From Prototheca cutis (lineage: Eukaryota; Chlorophyta; Trebouxiophyceae; Chlorellales; Chlorellaceae), in the NCBI GenBank assembly GCA_002897115.2, contig BCIH01000002.1:710681-774680 (forward strand): a stretch of 64,000 nucleotides of DNA, written 5' to 3'. The notes under the pieces were generated by a model. That model saw only the letters and a list, made by a program, of their open reading frames with translations. It did not search any database and had not been told where the DNA came from. Position 1 is the stretch's first letter. The number at the start of each line of letters is the position of its first letter. This document shows positions 1 through 10,556 of the stretch, one piece after another. Position numbers and translations under genes: made by a program.

Positions 1-372
1 CCGCCGCCACCACCATCACCACCACCTCCATCACCACCTCCGTCGCCTCCACCACCTCCTCCAGTGGCAAGTTACCCCATCACGAAGACCAGTTCAGATC
101 CTTGTGAAGGTTCAATGACCCTCTCGAGCAGTGGAACTTGGACGTACAGCAATTCAAAGCCATCCATCTGGGAGGTGAAAGCCATCAGTTTCACTCCCAA
201 CCACGGCCAGTTCTCACAATCCATCCTTTGTGGCACGAACTATGGCAAGCCGTGCACAGCTGGCGTCTGGACCATTCCTCAGAATTTGGGCCTCACTGGC
301 TGCCTGATGGTTCAGATTGATTACAACGGTGGTTCTTGCAATTCTAAAGATCCCAACTTCTGTTTCTCGTAA
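1..372 (+). CDS. 3' end of secreted proline-rich protein with six-cysteine C-terminal domain (partial)
   Basis: Frame 1 is open from the first base of the window to a TAA at 370-372, so the 5' part lies outside. It begins with a Pro/Ser run (PPPPSPPP-type, bases 1-63), followed by about 100 residues holding six cysteines (motifs DPC, ILC, KPC, TGC, GSC, NFC). This build, a hydroxyproline-type linker followed by a small disulphide-rich domain, is common in green-algal extracellular matrix and cell-wall-modifying proteins such as pherophorin-like proteins; six Cys suggests three disulphides and secretion. I do not recognise the domain specifically and no catalytic motif is visible. An in-frame GTG at 64 is not a credible start because the Pro-rich coding continues upstream of it. 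Confidence 0.6.
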   Translation, partial: PPPPPSPPPPSPPPSPPPPPPVASYPITKTSSDPCEGSMTLSSSGTWTYSNSKPSIWEVKAISFTPNHGQFSQSILCGTNYGKPCTAGVWTIPQNLGLTGCLMVQIDYNGGSCNSKDPNFCFS

Positions 373-1390
373 ATCCCAGTCCGAGTTTGTCCTCTCCGAT
401 TTCAGAAGAAACCAGAGACCTCTGATCCGACTGATTGTCTGGAAAATCCAATTGCCCCCCAGCATCAATGCCGACGTAGGCTATGCGCAGTCCCTGCATC
501 GATTGCACATGGCCCGATGGCCTGCATTCGAGCAGGTCGGTGCATCTCATAGAGCCTCATGTCCCTCCGTATGCACGCTGCCTCTATTTGATTCGTTGCC
601 CAGTCCCGTGCATGTCCTCCGCGCAATGCTCTGTCCACCATGCGCATTTCCTGAAACGAAATCGATGCATCTGGCCCATGTTCGTGCCCTCTGTCAGTAC
701 ACACATCACGTGTGTTTCTTAAATGCACGGATCGCATTTTCTGAGTACCCAATCCGCCTGCTCGTCGCAAAACACGGCGTCATCTGAGGTTTGGCGACAA
801 GCCAAGACCATCCTTTCCATGTTTCCATCCAGTAGATGCTATAGCCGAACGCCCCTCACTGGGAGCAGTGCATTTCCCAAATGTGCTGCCAACCAGTAAT
901 CCCCAGTTGCAACCCTAGGAACAGACAGTGGGCCAAACTGCCGTGGTTGGGGAGCCAAGGTGCAGGTCATATCCATGAGTGTTGATGGATGCACCTGGCA
1001 AACACAGGATGACGCTGCAGAACCAGTGACTGTCAACATTCCATAAGAGCTTTGTCTGGGCAATGCAGCGACGTGTGTGTAGCCTTCGTCCAGAGTGCCA
1101 CATGAGGGATTGAGTCGGGTGCAGTGCTCATTCGTCTGACAAAGGACTCCGGGCCACGCTTGGCCGTGCGCTGAACCCATATACTCCCCCCGGGAATGGC
1201 CTGGCCGGGAAGGATCCCTGGTGTCTTGTGATGGCGGACCTGGAGTCCATGGGGCGATGACTTGCACGCCAATCTGCTGGGGTGGCAAACAGTCGACAAC
1301 CGCAATCGCCAGGGAGTGGTCCTTGGCTCTGCTCTGTTTTCACCCTGCAATTTTTTCATACGTCCTTGGGCCTGGAATCTAGCAGTGCAA
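373..1390. other. intergenic stretch, no gene recognised
   Basis: About 1 kb downstream of the proline-rich gene. Open frames here are short, overlap on both strands and show no recognisable family or splice-consistent continuation. Confidence 0.5.
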
Positions 1391-2187
1391 TAGGGGTACA
1401 ACTCATCTGGGCCTGACCACTGGGCCATACGGGTTTTGATTTGAGTTTCGAAATCGGTTATTACTATAATAAATAGCTTCTTATTAAAGGGACAGATCAA
1501 TCGGTGCCGTATCCCAGAAGCTGTGTCACCCTCCCTCGGTCACCATGGCCCTCGCACCCAAGTCTCACCTGGGACGCGGTCAGGCCCCGATGTGGATGTT
1601 TTTCCAGTCCAATAGATCTCCCAGTGGATTTTAGCCGTTCAGACCAAAACCCGTANGGGCAGAATTGGAGCACTGGGATGCCCCCGTCTGCACCGGGCGC
1701 CCGNCCATGGCACCCCTATGATCGGAACACTTGGGGGCTGACGCGTTGCCCTCTGATGGCATAAATGAGTTGTAAACATGCATGCAGTTAACCAAGAACG
1801 ATGTCCGGGGCGAGATCATGCGTCTCTGAAGCGGCCCAAGTCGTCGCGATGACACCCCGTCTGGGTCGGTGGGGCACGAAGGACGTGAGCAGGTGGCCTG
1901 TTGCACATCTGCAACCCAAGCCTTCCTATGTCCCCATCCTACACAATCCCGGCCCATCCAAGGCCCCCTTTCTGGCCTGTTCGGCCTTACCCAATGGATT
2001 ATCTTACAAAGGCACCTGGATTACCTTCCTATCCCAGAAGATCACACACTGGATCACCCCGTAGCGCTTCCCACACCACACTATATAACCCATCCCCCCA
2101 GCAGTATACGGGGGGATCATTTCTACAATACATGCTCTGCATCTTGTGTAACAACCTACTAGCGTAGGGAGTGCACAACACACTCCC
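1391..2187 (-). mobile_element. dispersed element family R1, copy a
   Basis: Two blocks recur elsewhere in the window. Block A (1391-1898) is nearly identical to 5798-6304 in the same orientation. Block B (about 1992-2187) is the reverse complement of 5608-5796 and of the start of copy c near 8843. The outer end of B reads TGTTGTGYACT...CTACGCTAGTAG in all three copies, so it is a defined terminus; a TG start is typical of LTR ends, but no reverse transcriptase or transposase is visible. About 90 bp of related sequence separates A and B here. Class of element is uncertain. Confidence 0.7.
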
Positions 2188-3719
2188 TCGCCGCCCGGCG
2201 TCGCCTCGGNCGCATCAACAGGAATATAACTGGCAAGTCTTCGTTGATCCGGTGAGCGCGTGCTTGGTGAGGGGCCCCCTCATCTGGGCAGGACTCTGTG
2301 CTTTCTAGGTGTTTGTGCATCCTAAGCCCATTCATTTTGCAGATCATTTTACCGGGAGCTCAGCGCCAGACTGATACCAAACTACCGTTTTACACATTAT
2401 ACATATTATCAATCATTTGCACAAATTTAGCGAGAACAGCATATCTGAGGATTTTCCCACTTGATTTTTCTTATCGGCCTGCCATCCTGAAAGGTTCTCA
2501 AAGTATGTGGTGTCGGCGCACGCGCACATGACCTCAGGAGTGTCGTGCCGAAAGGCACCCAGGCACCTGCTTGTGCCGCCGGCGGGGGGGNGGCGGGGGN
2601 GCACGGCGCTTGACACCGTCGGCGCGTGATAGCTCGGCGCCTTGAAATCATATCGTTCTGATATAATAAATTACGGCGGATGTGCAACTTGCCGCGGCCG
2701 CGCCTGTGCAAAGGCCAAAGGCTGATCTGTACCAGCAGGGCTGGGTGGATTGCCAGCGAGCAGGACACTCCAGGCCCCCGCTATTGCGCGACGAGACTGC
2801 TCCAGGCACGCTCCACCCGAATGAAGCGAACAGTCCAAACATCAACTTGGTATAGATTGCGAGGACTCGGGTGTTACAAATCTCCATGCAAACATGACAT
2901 AGTAGGCTCGTGCGCAAAGCCGCACAGATGTATGCCGGTGTGCCCCATCTGAGAACGATCCATTCAGCCATCGTCAACTGGCCCGTTAAACGCATACCAG
3001 AGTTACAGGACATGACTTGACTATAACCATCCCCGGGATATCTAGCATGCCGAGCCCCTCGGGGTCTGACAAGCGGATGGGGCTCGGGGATTGGTAGAGC
3101 CAGCTGGCGGCCTCCAGGAGCTTCTGGACATGCCATCTGAACGTCTGCTCCTCTGAACTGCATTTTCGAGTACTTGGGTGGATGATAGTTGTGCGAAGCT
3201 TGAACGGCGTCCTGCGTCAACGTAAGCAGGGTGCTCTGTCGACAGCCGCTGCACCGTGGTGTCCCAGCAAAAGGATTTCACAACGCCACACTGCACCACA
3301 TGGGTCGCACAAGTGTCAGAATATATGCTTGTTGTTGTATTTTTAATGAAATGTCTATGCCATTCCGCTGTCCCCGCTGAGAGACGGACGGCAAACGGAC
3401 GATCTTGCTGTGCTCGTAGTGGTTTCGATAGCCCCCCCTGCTGGCCATGGCGGCCGGCGCATCCCTGGCCCACGCAAGCCTCGAGCCCGCTGGGTATACC
3501 TACGAGTGAGTGTTAAGGGGTCAGAGAACCTTGCATGCGGAGTCTTGGGAGGATGTCCCCCCATCCCGAAAAGCGTTGCAATACCAGCAAAACTAGGGTT
3601 TCCACACCGGGCGTACCCGGGCGAATGTCTCCCCCCATTTCCCATCCCAAAGGGTCACATGGACGCTGCTGTACTGTGGCTTTCTGGGCTCTCTGCTGCA
3701 CATTATTGGCGGGTGCGCT
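2188..3719. other. intergenic stretch, possibly holding unrecognised 5' exons of the transporter
   Basis: About 1.5 kb between repeat copy a and the transporter. No family-like protein segment was found. The transporter should have an N-terminal first exon somewhere upstream of 3869, so part of this stretch may be its 5' UTR, intron or first exon. Confidence 0.4.
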
Positions 3720-5535
3720 TTGCCTGAATATCTATTCGAGGCAGTACTGGCTCTTGCGGTGGGCGGAACATGTGGCTACTTGGGAGTACGTCAGTTCAGG
3801 CTGGGGAAACACTGCAGGCGCAGCCCCNCGCCCCCTCCCCACGGTCCCATCCCATCCCCATCTCACAGCTATGACTCTGGGGTGACGGGTGGCGTGTTCA
3901 GCGAGCACACTTTCCTGGAGAAGTTTTACCCTGAACTGCTNCACACGACGAACAACTCCGGGACCACGACGCCATACTGCAAGTTCACCAACGACACCCT
4001 CAACCTCTACACCGCGCTGTTCTACCCCGGTGTGCTGGTGGGCGCCGTGCTTTCCAGCTTCACCAGTCGTTGGTGGGGCCGGCTGAGCTCGCTGCGGGCC
4101 TGCGCGGTGTTGACCATCGTGGCTGCGGTGGTGCAGATCACGGCGGCCAATCGCGCGGCGCTGCTGGCCGGCCGGGTCGTGCTGGGGCTGGGCGACGGGT
4201 TCAACGAGCACGTCAGCGCGATCTACCTGGCGGAGATCGCGCCGCCCCAGCTGCGCGGCCGGTTCATCTCCGGCACCATCTTCTTCGGCGGGTTTGGTGT
4301 GTTCCTGGCCCAGGTGGTGAACTACGCGGCCCGCAACTCGCCCCACAACTGGCAGCTGGGGCTGGGCCTGGTCATGGCACCGGCCGGCATCCTGCTGCTG
4401 GGCTCGGTGTTCATGAAGGAGTCGCCCTCGGCGCTGGACGCGCTGGGAAAGCGGGAGGCGGCGCTGGCGTCCCTCCGCAGCCTGCGGGGCAGGCCCGACG
4501 TGGGCCAGGAGCTGGAGGACATCTCGGCGGCCGCGGCGCGGGTTCCGACGCTGCGCCAGGCCTGGCGCCGGGTGGTCACGCGGCGGCGCTACGTCCCCCC
4601 GCTGGTCATCGTGCTTGCGGGCGTCACCTTCAACTGGTGGTCGGGCAACTCGGCGGCCACCTTCTACGCGCCCACCATCTTCACCATCCTGGGGTTTGGG
4701 ACCTCCACCGCGCTGATCAACGCGGTGGTCATAGGCTGCTCCAAGATCGCGGGGGTGCTGATCGGCATGGTGCTGCTGGACCGCTTCAAGCGCCGCACCG
4801 TCATCCTGTGGGGATGCGCGGTGATGGTGGCGGCGCAGGCCACCTCCGCCACCCTGTTCGGCGTCTTCCTGCCGAATGTCCCCGGTGCGGCGGCCAGCCA
4901 CGGCCAGGGCGTGGGCATCCTGATCACCATGGTCATCTACGAGCTGGCCTTCATGGGCACTCAGAACACCACGGTGACGGTGCTGATGGGGGAGCTGCCC
5001 CCCTTGGAGATCCGGCCCGTCGTCTGGGTGCTCATCACCCTGCTGACGGCCACCTGGGGCACCATCTCTACCTACACCTTCCTGCTCATGCTCTGCTCCA
5101 TGCGATTCGGCGTCTACATCTTCTCCGCCGGCATCGCGGGCCTGCTCGCGCTGTTCACGCTCTTCCTGGTCCCGGAGACACACCACATCCCCGTCGAGCG
5201 CCTGCAGGGCGTCTTCTACCGCCACCGGTGAGCCAGGGGGGTAGGGATGGAGGGCGGGAGGCTGCTGCATGCTGGCTTGGGCAGCATGGGCCTCGTGGGC
5301 TATGCGTGCAGGGGAAGGGGTGGAAGGGAGCCGGGCGGTTCCCCACGGCTGCTCCTGGCCTGCTGAGCCAGCAGCCTGACAATGCCATGGGCATCCCATG
5401 GCACCCTGCCCCGACGCCAACGCCTGCAGGGTGTGGAAGCGGTTCATGCCCACGGACGAAGAGGAAACGGGGGAGCTGACGACATCAAAGGCCAAAGTCG
5501 ACGAGAGTGCTTCGGACACATCCGTCACTCGCTGA
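3720..5535 (+). CDS. divergent HUP/STP-type sugar transporter (MFS)
   Basis: A 12-helix MFS sugar transporter related to Chlorella HUP hexose/H+ symporters, expected in the plasma membrane. The main exon runs from an acceptor at 3867-3868 to 5227. It shows YDSGVTGG after helix 1, WWGR (loop 2-3), YLAEIAP..RGR, a KESPS loop, DRFKRR, and VPETHHIPVERLQ at the end. GTGAGC at 5228 opens an intron to CAG at 5427-5429; the last exon (5430-5535) restores RVWKRFM and an acidic hydrophilic tail ending TSVTR. The 5' end is unresolved: the frame is open back to 3720 with a helix-1-like segment, but a proline-rich stretch (about 3785-3868) is probably intron and I could not find a phase-consistent donor. 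Substrate-site residues differ from HUP1 (see findings), so the substrate is not assigned. Confidence 0.8.
5228..5429 (+). other. 3'-terminal intron of the sugar transporter
   Basis: The donor CG|GTGAGC splits codon CGG. The acceptor is CTGCAG before GGTGTGGAAG. Splicing replaces the in-frame TGA at 5229-5231 with a conserved C-terminal RVWKRFM segment and a 35-residue tail, so the stop at 5231 is not the real end. Confidence 0.8.
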
Positions 5536-5607
5536 CGACTCTGAACAGCCCTAGCTGCCCGGGTGCCAGAACAATCCCGGCTACCTTTTTTGAAATGAAG
5601 TGCAGCG

Positions 5608-6304
5608 GTGTTGTGCACTGACTACGCTAGTAGGAGTTACACAAGATTCAAAGCATGAATGGCATACAGATCCCCCCGTGTACTGCTGGGGGCATGGGTT
5701 ATATAGTGGGTGTGGGAAGCGCTACGGGGTGAACCAGTGTGTGATCTTCTGGGATGGGAAGGTAATCCAGGTGCCTTTGTAAGATAATCCATTGTAGTAG
5801 GGGTACAACTCACCCGGATCTGACCACTGGGCCATACAGGTTTTGATTTGAGTTTCGAAATCGGTTATTACTATAATAAATAGCTTATTTATAAAGGGAC
5901 AGCTCGATCGGTGCCGTATCCCGGAAGCTGTGTCACCCTCCCTCGGTCACCATGGCCCTCGCACCCAAGTCTCACCTGGGACGCGGTCAGGCCCCGATGT
6001 GGATGTTTTTCCAGTCCAATAGATCTCCCAGTGGATTTTAGCCGTTCAGACCAAAACCCGTATGGGCAGAATTGGAGCACTGGGATGCCCCCGTCTGCAC
6101 CGGCCGCCCGTGCCCGGACCACTATGATCGGNCCACTTCTGGCCATACGGGTTTTGGTCTGATGGCATAAATGAGTTGTCAACATGCATGCANTTAATCA
6201 AGAACGATGTATGGGGCGAGATCATGCGTCTCTGAAGTGGCCCAAGTCGTCGCGATGACACCCCGTCTGGGTCGGTGGGGCACGAAGGACGTGAGCAGGT
6301 GGCC
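5608..6304 (+). mobile_element. dispersed element family R1, copy b
   Basis: Block B (5608-5796) is followed directly by block A (5798-6304). B is the inverse of 1992-2187, whereas A has the same orientation as 1391-1898, so A is flipped relative to B between the two copies. A also contains a perfect inverted pair: AGACCAAAACCCGTATGG near 6046 and its reverse complement near 6145. The TGTTGTG end of B faces the transporter gene, as does the B end of copy a, so the gene lies between two oppositely oriented copies. Confidence 0.7.
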
Positions 6305-7652
6305 CGTCCCACTGGCCTGGGAGTGGTCACGGCACGGCCACGAAAGGGCGTCAAAACACGGCAACCACCCCCTGAACACTTCAGCAATGTCATATGGTTC
6401 ACTTTGGCATGTATTTGCAAAGCAGAGGCAGTCGCTGTGACTTCACTGAAAAGGCGCTCCACGGCGCTCCGCTACCACCATGGCACCGCGAGCGAGGTGC
6501 GTGCTCCCGCCCCGCCAGTACTTCTGTCGGCCCGAGCAGTTGGACCAAACATACCTCCGGGCGTCGGCAGTCACGATTCAGGGAATGAGAGCGACCCATT
6601 TGGGCAGCAAGCGCCGGTGAGACCTGGGCTCTGTACATGGAAAGTTACCGAGGCATGCCCGGGCGATCGCTCCTCACGCAGAACCGGCCCCAAACCCCTC
6701 TAGAACGAAGTGTAATGACGGTTTATATTCCCGGTGACGGACGGTAAGACGATCGCGACCAGGAGCCTTGCCCTTTCTCCCCGCACGCAGGCTCCCGGAA
6801 TGGGTTAAGCTGGCCTGCCGGGCCATGCGGCAGGGGGAGACGCCCGAGAGTGTGGTGAGCAACCTCCGCGGCCGGCTCCTCCGTCCAATGATCCCACTGG
6901 ATCCCCACTGGTGTCCTCCATTGACTGTGGCCCCTTATGCCGAAAATGGCACTGAGGAAGGCTCCTGCATCATAGCCTTCCTGGCTGTGGTCAAGGCTGA
7001 CCGGAACCTGGAAATGAAGCATCCCAGGTCAGGATGGGTGTGGCACAGCACAGTGCAGTGACAGGGAATCATTCCTTGAATATATCAGATGGAGTTGAGT
7101 TGCTGGGAGAGCTTGGAATCATTGGGGAATGGAAATGACAAGCAAGGATGCCAGTCTCCAGCATGGGCACAGTGCGCTGACAGGGCCCGCTGCCGTCCAT
7201 CCGAAACCCATGCAGGGCATGCATCTGTGGGTTTCACGTCCCCATCGTTGCTGTCAAGGGCACTGGGCACCGCCAAACGGCTACCAGGCTGCTCTCCTCT
7301 GTGCAAACTGCATATGAGCAGGGAGAGATGTACTTGAATGACCTGCAGACCTGGCTGCTGNCAGGGGCCAGGCATGAGTCCATGCCAGCACCCCTGTACA
7401 CCTGGCAACTGGGTCCCAAAGCCCTCTACAGAATGTGGTTCAATCTGAAAAAAGGGCAGGAGGACGTGGACGATGCATCCTCCTCCTTGACCTCTGATAA
7501 TGACGTCTCCCTCATGCAAGGTTGGTTGCTGGGTGGGGTGATGGGTCATGGCACATGGGCACGTGATGGGCATTGCAATTTGCTCGTTGCACCTGAAAAG
7601 CAGAAAACTTATTAACCCCCATCATTATTGGCGACCATTCGCTGCAGCCCTG
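6305..7652 (+). other. repeat-associated stretch, possible retroelement 5' region
   Basis: No intact gene is seen. Short open frames at 6768-7061 and 7301-7615 (both +) read as protein-like but match no family I know and have no clear start or splice context. A TGGCGACC near 7629, about 25 bp before an ATG at 7653, resembles a tRNA primer-binding site next to an LTR end. This is only suggestive. Confidence 0.35.
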
Positions 7653-8807
7653 ATGGAGGCTGGGGGTGAGGAGCAGGAGGGAGGGCTTAGGGTTAAGGAA
7701 TCCTCCCCTGCACCACCACCCTCACCACCACCACCAGCTCAGTCTGATGAGCAACCGAGCCAACAGACTGCCATCTCGGCCCCATCANGGACCATGACTC
7801 GTCATCTGGCCCAACAGTCTCTGGCTTCTGCCGCCAGGCGTGCTGCTGAGCAGGAGCAGAATGCTGCCTTCCTCAGGCACTACAGCTCTGTTGTTCGCAG
7901 GAGGGCCATGGAGGAAGGGCCACCCCAGCTCACTCCACTGCAGCAGAGCTACCTGCACGTCGAGGAGGACCAGCATGAGATGACACCGGCCACGCAGCTC
8001 GTCCATCCGGGGTTTATTCGGAGGCGGCCCACTGTTCCCCGCCCTCGCCAGCCCGCGGGTCTGGCCCAGCCACCCACGTCGACAATGCAGCGGCCACCTG
8101 GTCCACGACCCACGTCGACAAGCCAGCCCCCACCTGTCTACGACTCGGATCGCCCCAGGCGTCTGGGCAAGCTGCCAGTCGCCAACCAGAGCGATCGTCG
8201 AGTCGCACGCCGTCTGCCTTCACCGCCGGCTTCCCAACCTGGGGACGTCGACGATCTGATTCCGGAGCCATCTGTCGAGCCCCCGACCCAGCAGCCCCAT
8301 TGCCCCCCCACCCTGGTCGACCGCCCCCCCACTATCCCGTCTACTGAGTGGGAGGCTCGGCTGGATGCTCGAGTGGATGCTCGAGTGGATGCTCGAGTGG
8401 ATGCTCGAGTGGGTCGTCAGCTGGGCGGGATGCAGAGCCAGCTGCGGACAGCGATCGAAATACTGTCCAAGGGCACGGCATCCAACCCCCCGGCCAATCG
8501 GGCCGCCGAGCCGTCTGCTTTGGGCATTAGGACGGCGGGCCAGGCTGGCCTCGACACCAATCACGATGACAGGCGCGCCAGGAGGACATGGAGAAGGAAC
8601 ATCGTCTCTGATTCCGAATCCCCTATGGAGCAGGGCGGTGTGGCCCAAGGTTGGGATGCCCAGCCTCCCTGGAGCATGGCACACGACGAGGTGCCAACCA
8701 GCCACCTGCCCCATCCCTTCACAAGTGCTCTGAGCTTGGGCATAACCCCCCCCCTCTATGGTCGGTTTGGTGGGCGCCAGTGGTTTGTCCAGCACGGACC
8801 CTGCTGA
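7653..8807 (+). CDS. proline-rich ORF of unknown function, possibly gag-like retroelement remnant
   Basis: An intronless open frame of 384 codons from ATG 7653 (the same frame is open from 7548). The product is rich in Pro, Gln, Arg and Ser, with an Ala/Glu/Arg-rich helical N-terminal third, long disordered proline-rich middle, and a DARV tetrapeptide repeated four times (8368-8415, 12-bp DNA repeats) that may form a short coiled coil. There is no CCHC knuckle, protease or polymerase motif. It lies between R1 copies b and c and starts just after a primer-binding-site-like TGGCGACC, so a non-autonomous LTR element capsid gene is one reading; a host disordered protein is another. I do not recognise the family. 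Confidence 0.4.
   Translation: MEAGGEEQEGGLRVKESSPAPPPSPPPPAQSDEQPSQQTAISAPSXTMTRHLAQQSLASAARRAAEQEQNAAFLRHYSSVVRRRAMEEGPPQLTPLQQSYLHVEEDQHEMTPATQLVHPGFIRRRPTVPRPRQPAGLAQPPTSTMQRPPGPRPTSTSQPPPVYDSDRPRRLGKLPVANQSDRRVARRLPSPPASQPGDVDDLIPEPSVEPPTQQPHCPPTLVDRPPTIPSTEWEARLDARVDARVDARVDARVGRQLGGMQSQLRTAIEILSKGTASNPPANRAAEPSALGIRTAGQAGLDTNHDDRRARRTWRRNIVSDSESPMEQGGVAQGWDAQPPWSMAHDEVPTSHLPHPFTSALSLGITPPLYGRFGGRQWFVQHGPC
8368..8415 (+). repeat. 12-bp tandem repeat (four units)
   Basis: The unit GATGCTCGAGTG repeats four times in frame and encodes DARV each time, inside the proline-rich ORF. Confidence 0.85.
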
Positions 8808-8842
8808 GTGGCATGGGTTGGCATGAAACACTGCAGCCCAGC

Positions 8843-9140
8843 TGTTGTGTACTCACTACGCTAGTAGNTTGTTACACAAGATGCAGAGCATGTATTGTAG
8901 AAATGANCCCCCCCGTACACTGCCGGGGGTATGGATTATACAGTGGGAGAAGCGCTACGAGGCGGTCATTGGTGTGGTCCTCTGGGGAACGGCAACCCAT
9001 GGACAGTATAGGATGGGGGAAAGGGGAGTTTGGATGATCTGGGGCTTGATGTGGAATGTGGGGCTCGGTAGGATGCAGGAAGGGGGAGGCTTGGGTTGCG
9101 AAGGTGCAACACCAAGGCCACGGCCAGCCCACAATCCGTG
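8843..9140 (+). mobile_element. dispersed element family R1, copy c (partial, diverged)
   Basis: It starts TGTTGTGTACT..CTACGCTAGTAG like copies a and b and shares the following roughly 130 bp well (ACACAAGAT, GCAGAGCATGTATTGTAG, CCCCCCGTA). Further downstream it is diverged but still alignable with the A-B spacer of copy a (AGGCTTGGGTTGC). Block A is absent. Confidence 0.65.
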
Positions 9141-10556
9141 GCGTAGACCTGGCGACCGGGAAGCCTACCCAATCGAACGTAACCAGCACAAACGTTGCTC
9201 TTCCAATCACTGCGAGAGCATCGTTATATTTATTTATGTNGTCCTGAGGTTCACGCGCATTGCAAAAAGCTTGTTCGCGCATTTCCGACGACCATGGTGA
9301 TTTGATCAGTGTGTCTTCATTGCCCATGAATGAATGCGCTCCGTTTTGGCCGCAAGCTGCGTTCATGCACCGTGCCTTTGATCCAACCAAAATGTGCTTG
9401 TGCCATCAGAGCAGGGGGTGCTGCACAGGCAGGCCTGGAACGTTGAAAGCCACATATCCTGCTGCTGCTGCTGCTGTCTCCTTCCAACCTCTGACGACGA
9501 GCTGCTCCAAAAAAGCACCTAGCCAAATCTGCTCCCACCTTTTCTTGATGAAACATATCTTGCATATCTGTGTAATCATTGGACAAAGTTTTTGACACGT
9601 TCCCTGTACATGAAATGAAAATCCCCCTACCCCGGCACCCCCTACTAAAGCATTTGGAAATGAACAGATCGGAAAGAAGCGTCCCAAGGGGGCCGTTTGG
9701 CCCATGATGCTGAGATTTTCTTTGCCGACGGACCACAGCCGTCGTCCGCGGCTCGTGCGCTTTAGGGCCAGCTATTCAAAGGACATCCACAATCTGGATA
9801 TATCCGTGCACCGCAGAATCTCGGGAGGGAACTAATGGCCGTGCCCTGCACTGCCCCTCTGCGCTCCGCAATGCGTCCCTGTGGAGCACAGCGACGCAAC
9901 CCACAGATACCCTGGTCAGAACGGCAAGCTAGTAGTCTTGATCACAAAGGATCATACAATAGAGCATGCATCTGGAACCATTCAGAACGTCCAACTGCGG
10001 CAGGCGCACCACGAAGTATGCCGGGCGGATGGCAGCACCAGGAGCCCCGGCGCCCCCGCACTCCACAATGATTGCAGAAGATGACACAGTCACTTTATAA
10101 AATGCAATGAATCGATTCCATTTCCCACGAACCCCGCGTGCTGCGAACGGATAGGAAGGCACAAAACGGTGCCTGTCCAGCTCCGGCTGAGTGGGCTGGA
10201 ACTGCGAACCCGACCCGCCCACAAAGCGGGGTTTTACAGGAAGTCGTCAGAAAACGAATGGGCAACTCATGTGCTTCCCTGCCCTGCAACAAAAATGTGC
10301 CGTCATGTGACGGCAAGGAGTGATGAGGAGGGCCTTCTGCCGGCAGGCATCGCAAGCCAGGTGGGCGGCACTCCGCGACGAACCTTGTTGAGAGCCTGGT
10401 CTCGGGTCCTTCCGTGAAATTGGCTTGTGCGGCGGAGAAGGCATGTCATCTGTCAAGGCCCTTCCACCGACCGACAACGTGTTTTGAGGACAATCCATAA
10501 GCTTGGAGCTTCTGCCTGGCGCACTGCACTGCACTGGTCATGCTGCTGGGCAGACG
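9141..10556. other. intergenic stretch, no gene recognised
   Basis: About 1.4 kb between the repeat cluster and the ankyrin gene. Only short overlapping open frames are present, none with family similarity. The promoter of the ankyrin gene should lie at its 3' end. Confidence 0.5.

Noticed and set aside
5229..5231. TGA at 5229-5231 as the end of the sugar transporter
   Set aside because: The TGA lies in a GTGAGC donor. Splicing to 5430 restores a conserved C-terminal segment and a longer tail.
3732..5618. A 628-codon open frame on the - strand opposite the sugar transporter
   Set aside because: It mirrors the GC-rich third-position pattern of the real gene, is rich in His/Arg/Gln/Gly with no domain, and the + strand carries clear MFS motifs.
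7301..7615. Short + frame upstream of the proline-rich ORF
   Set aside because: Protein-like composition but no family, no clear start, and inside a repeat-associated tract.
8368..8415. Regular short repeats considered as a CRISPR-like array
   Set aside because: Units are contiguous 12-mers in a coding frame with no spacers, and the context is eukaryotic.
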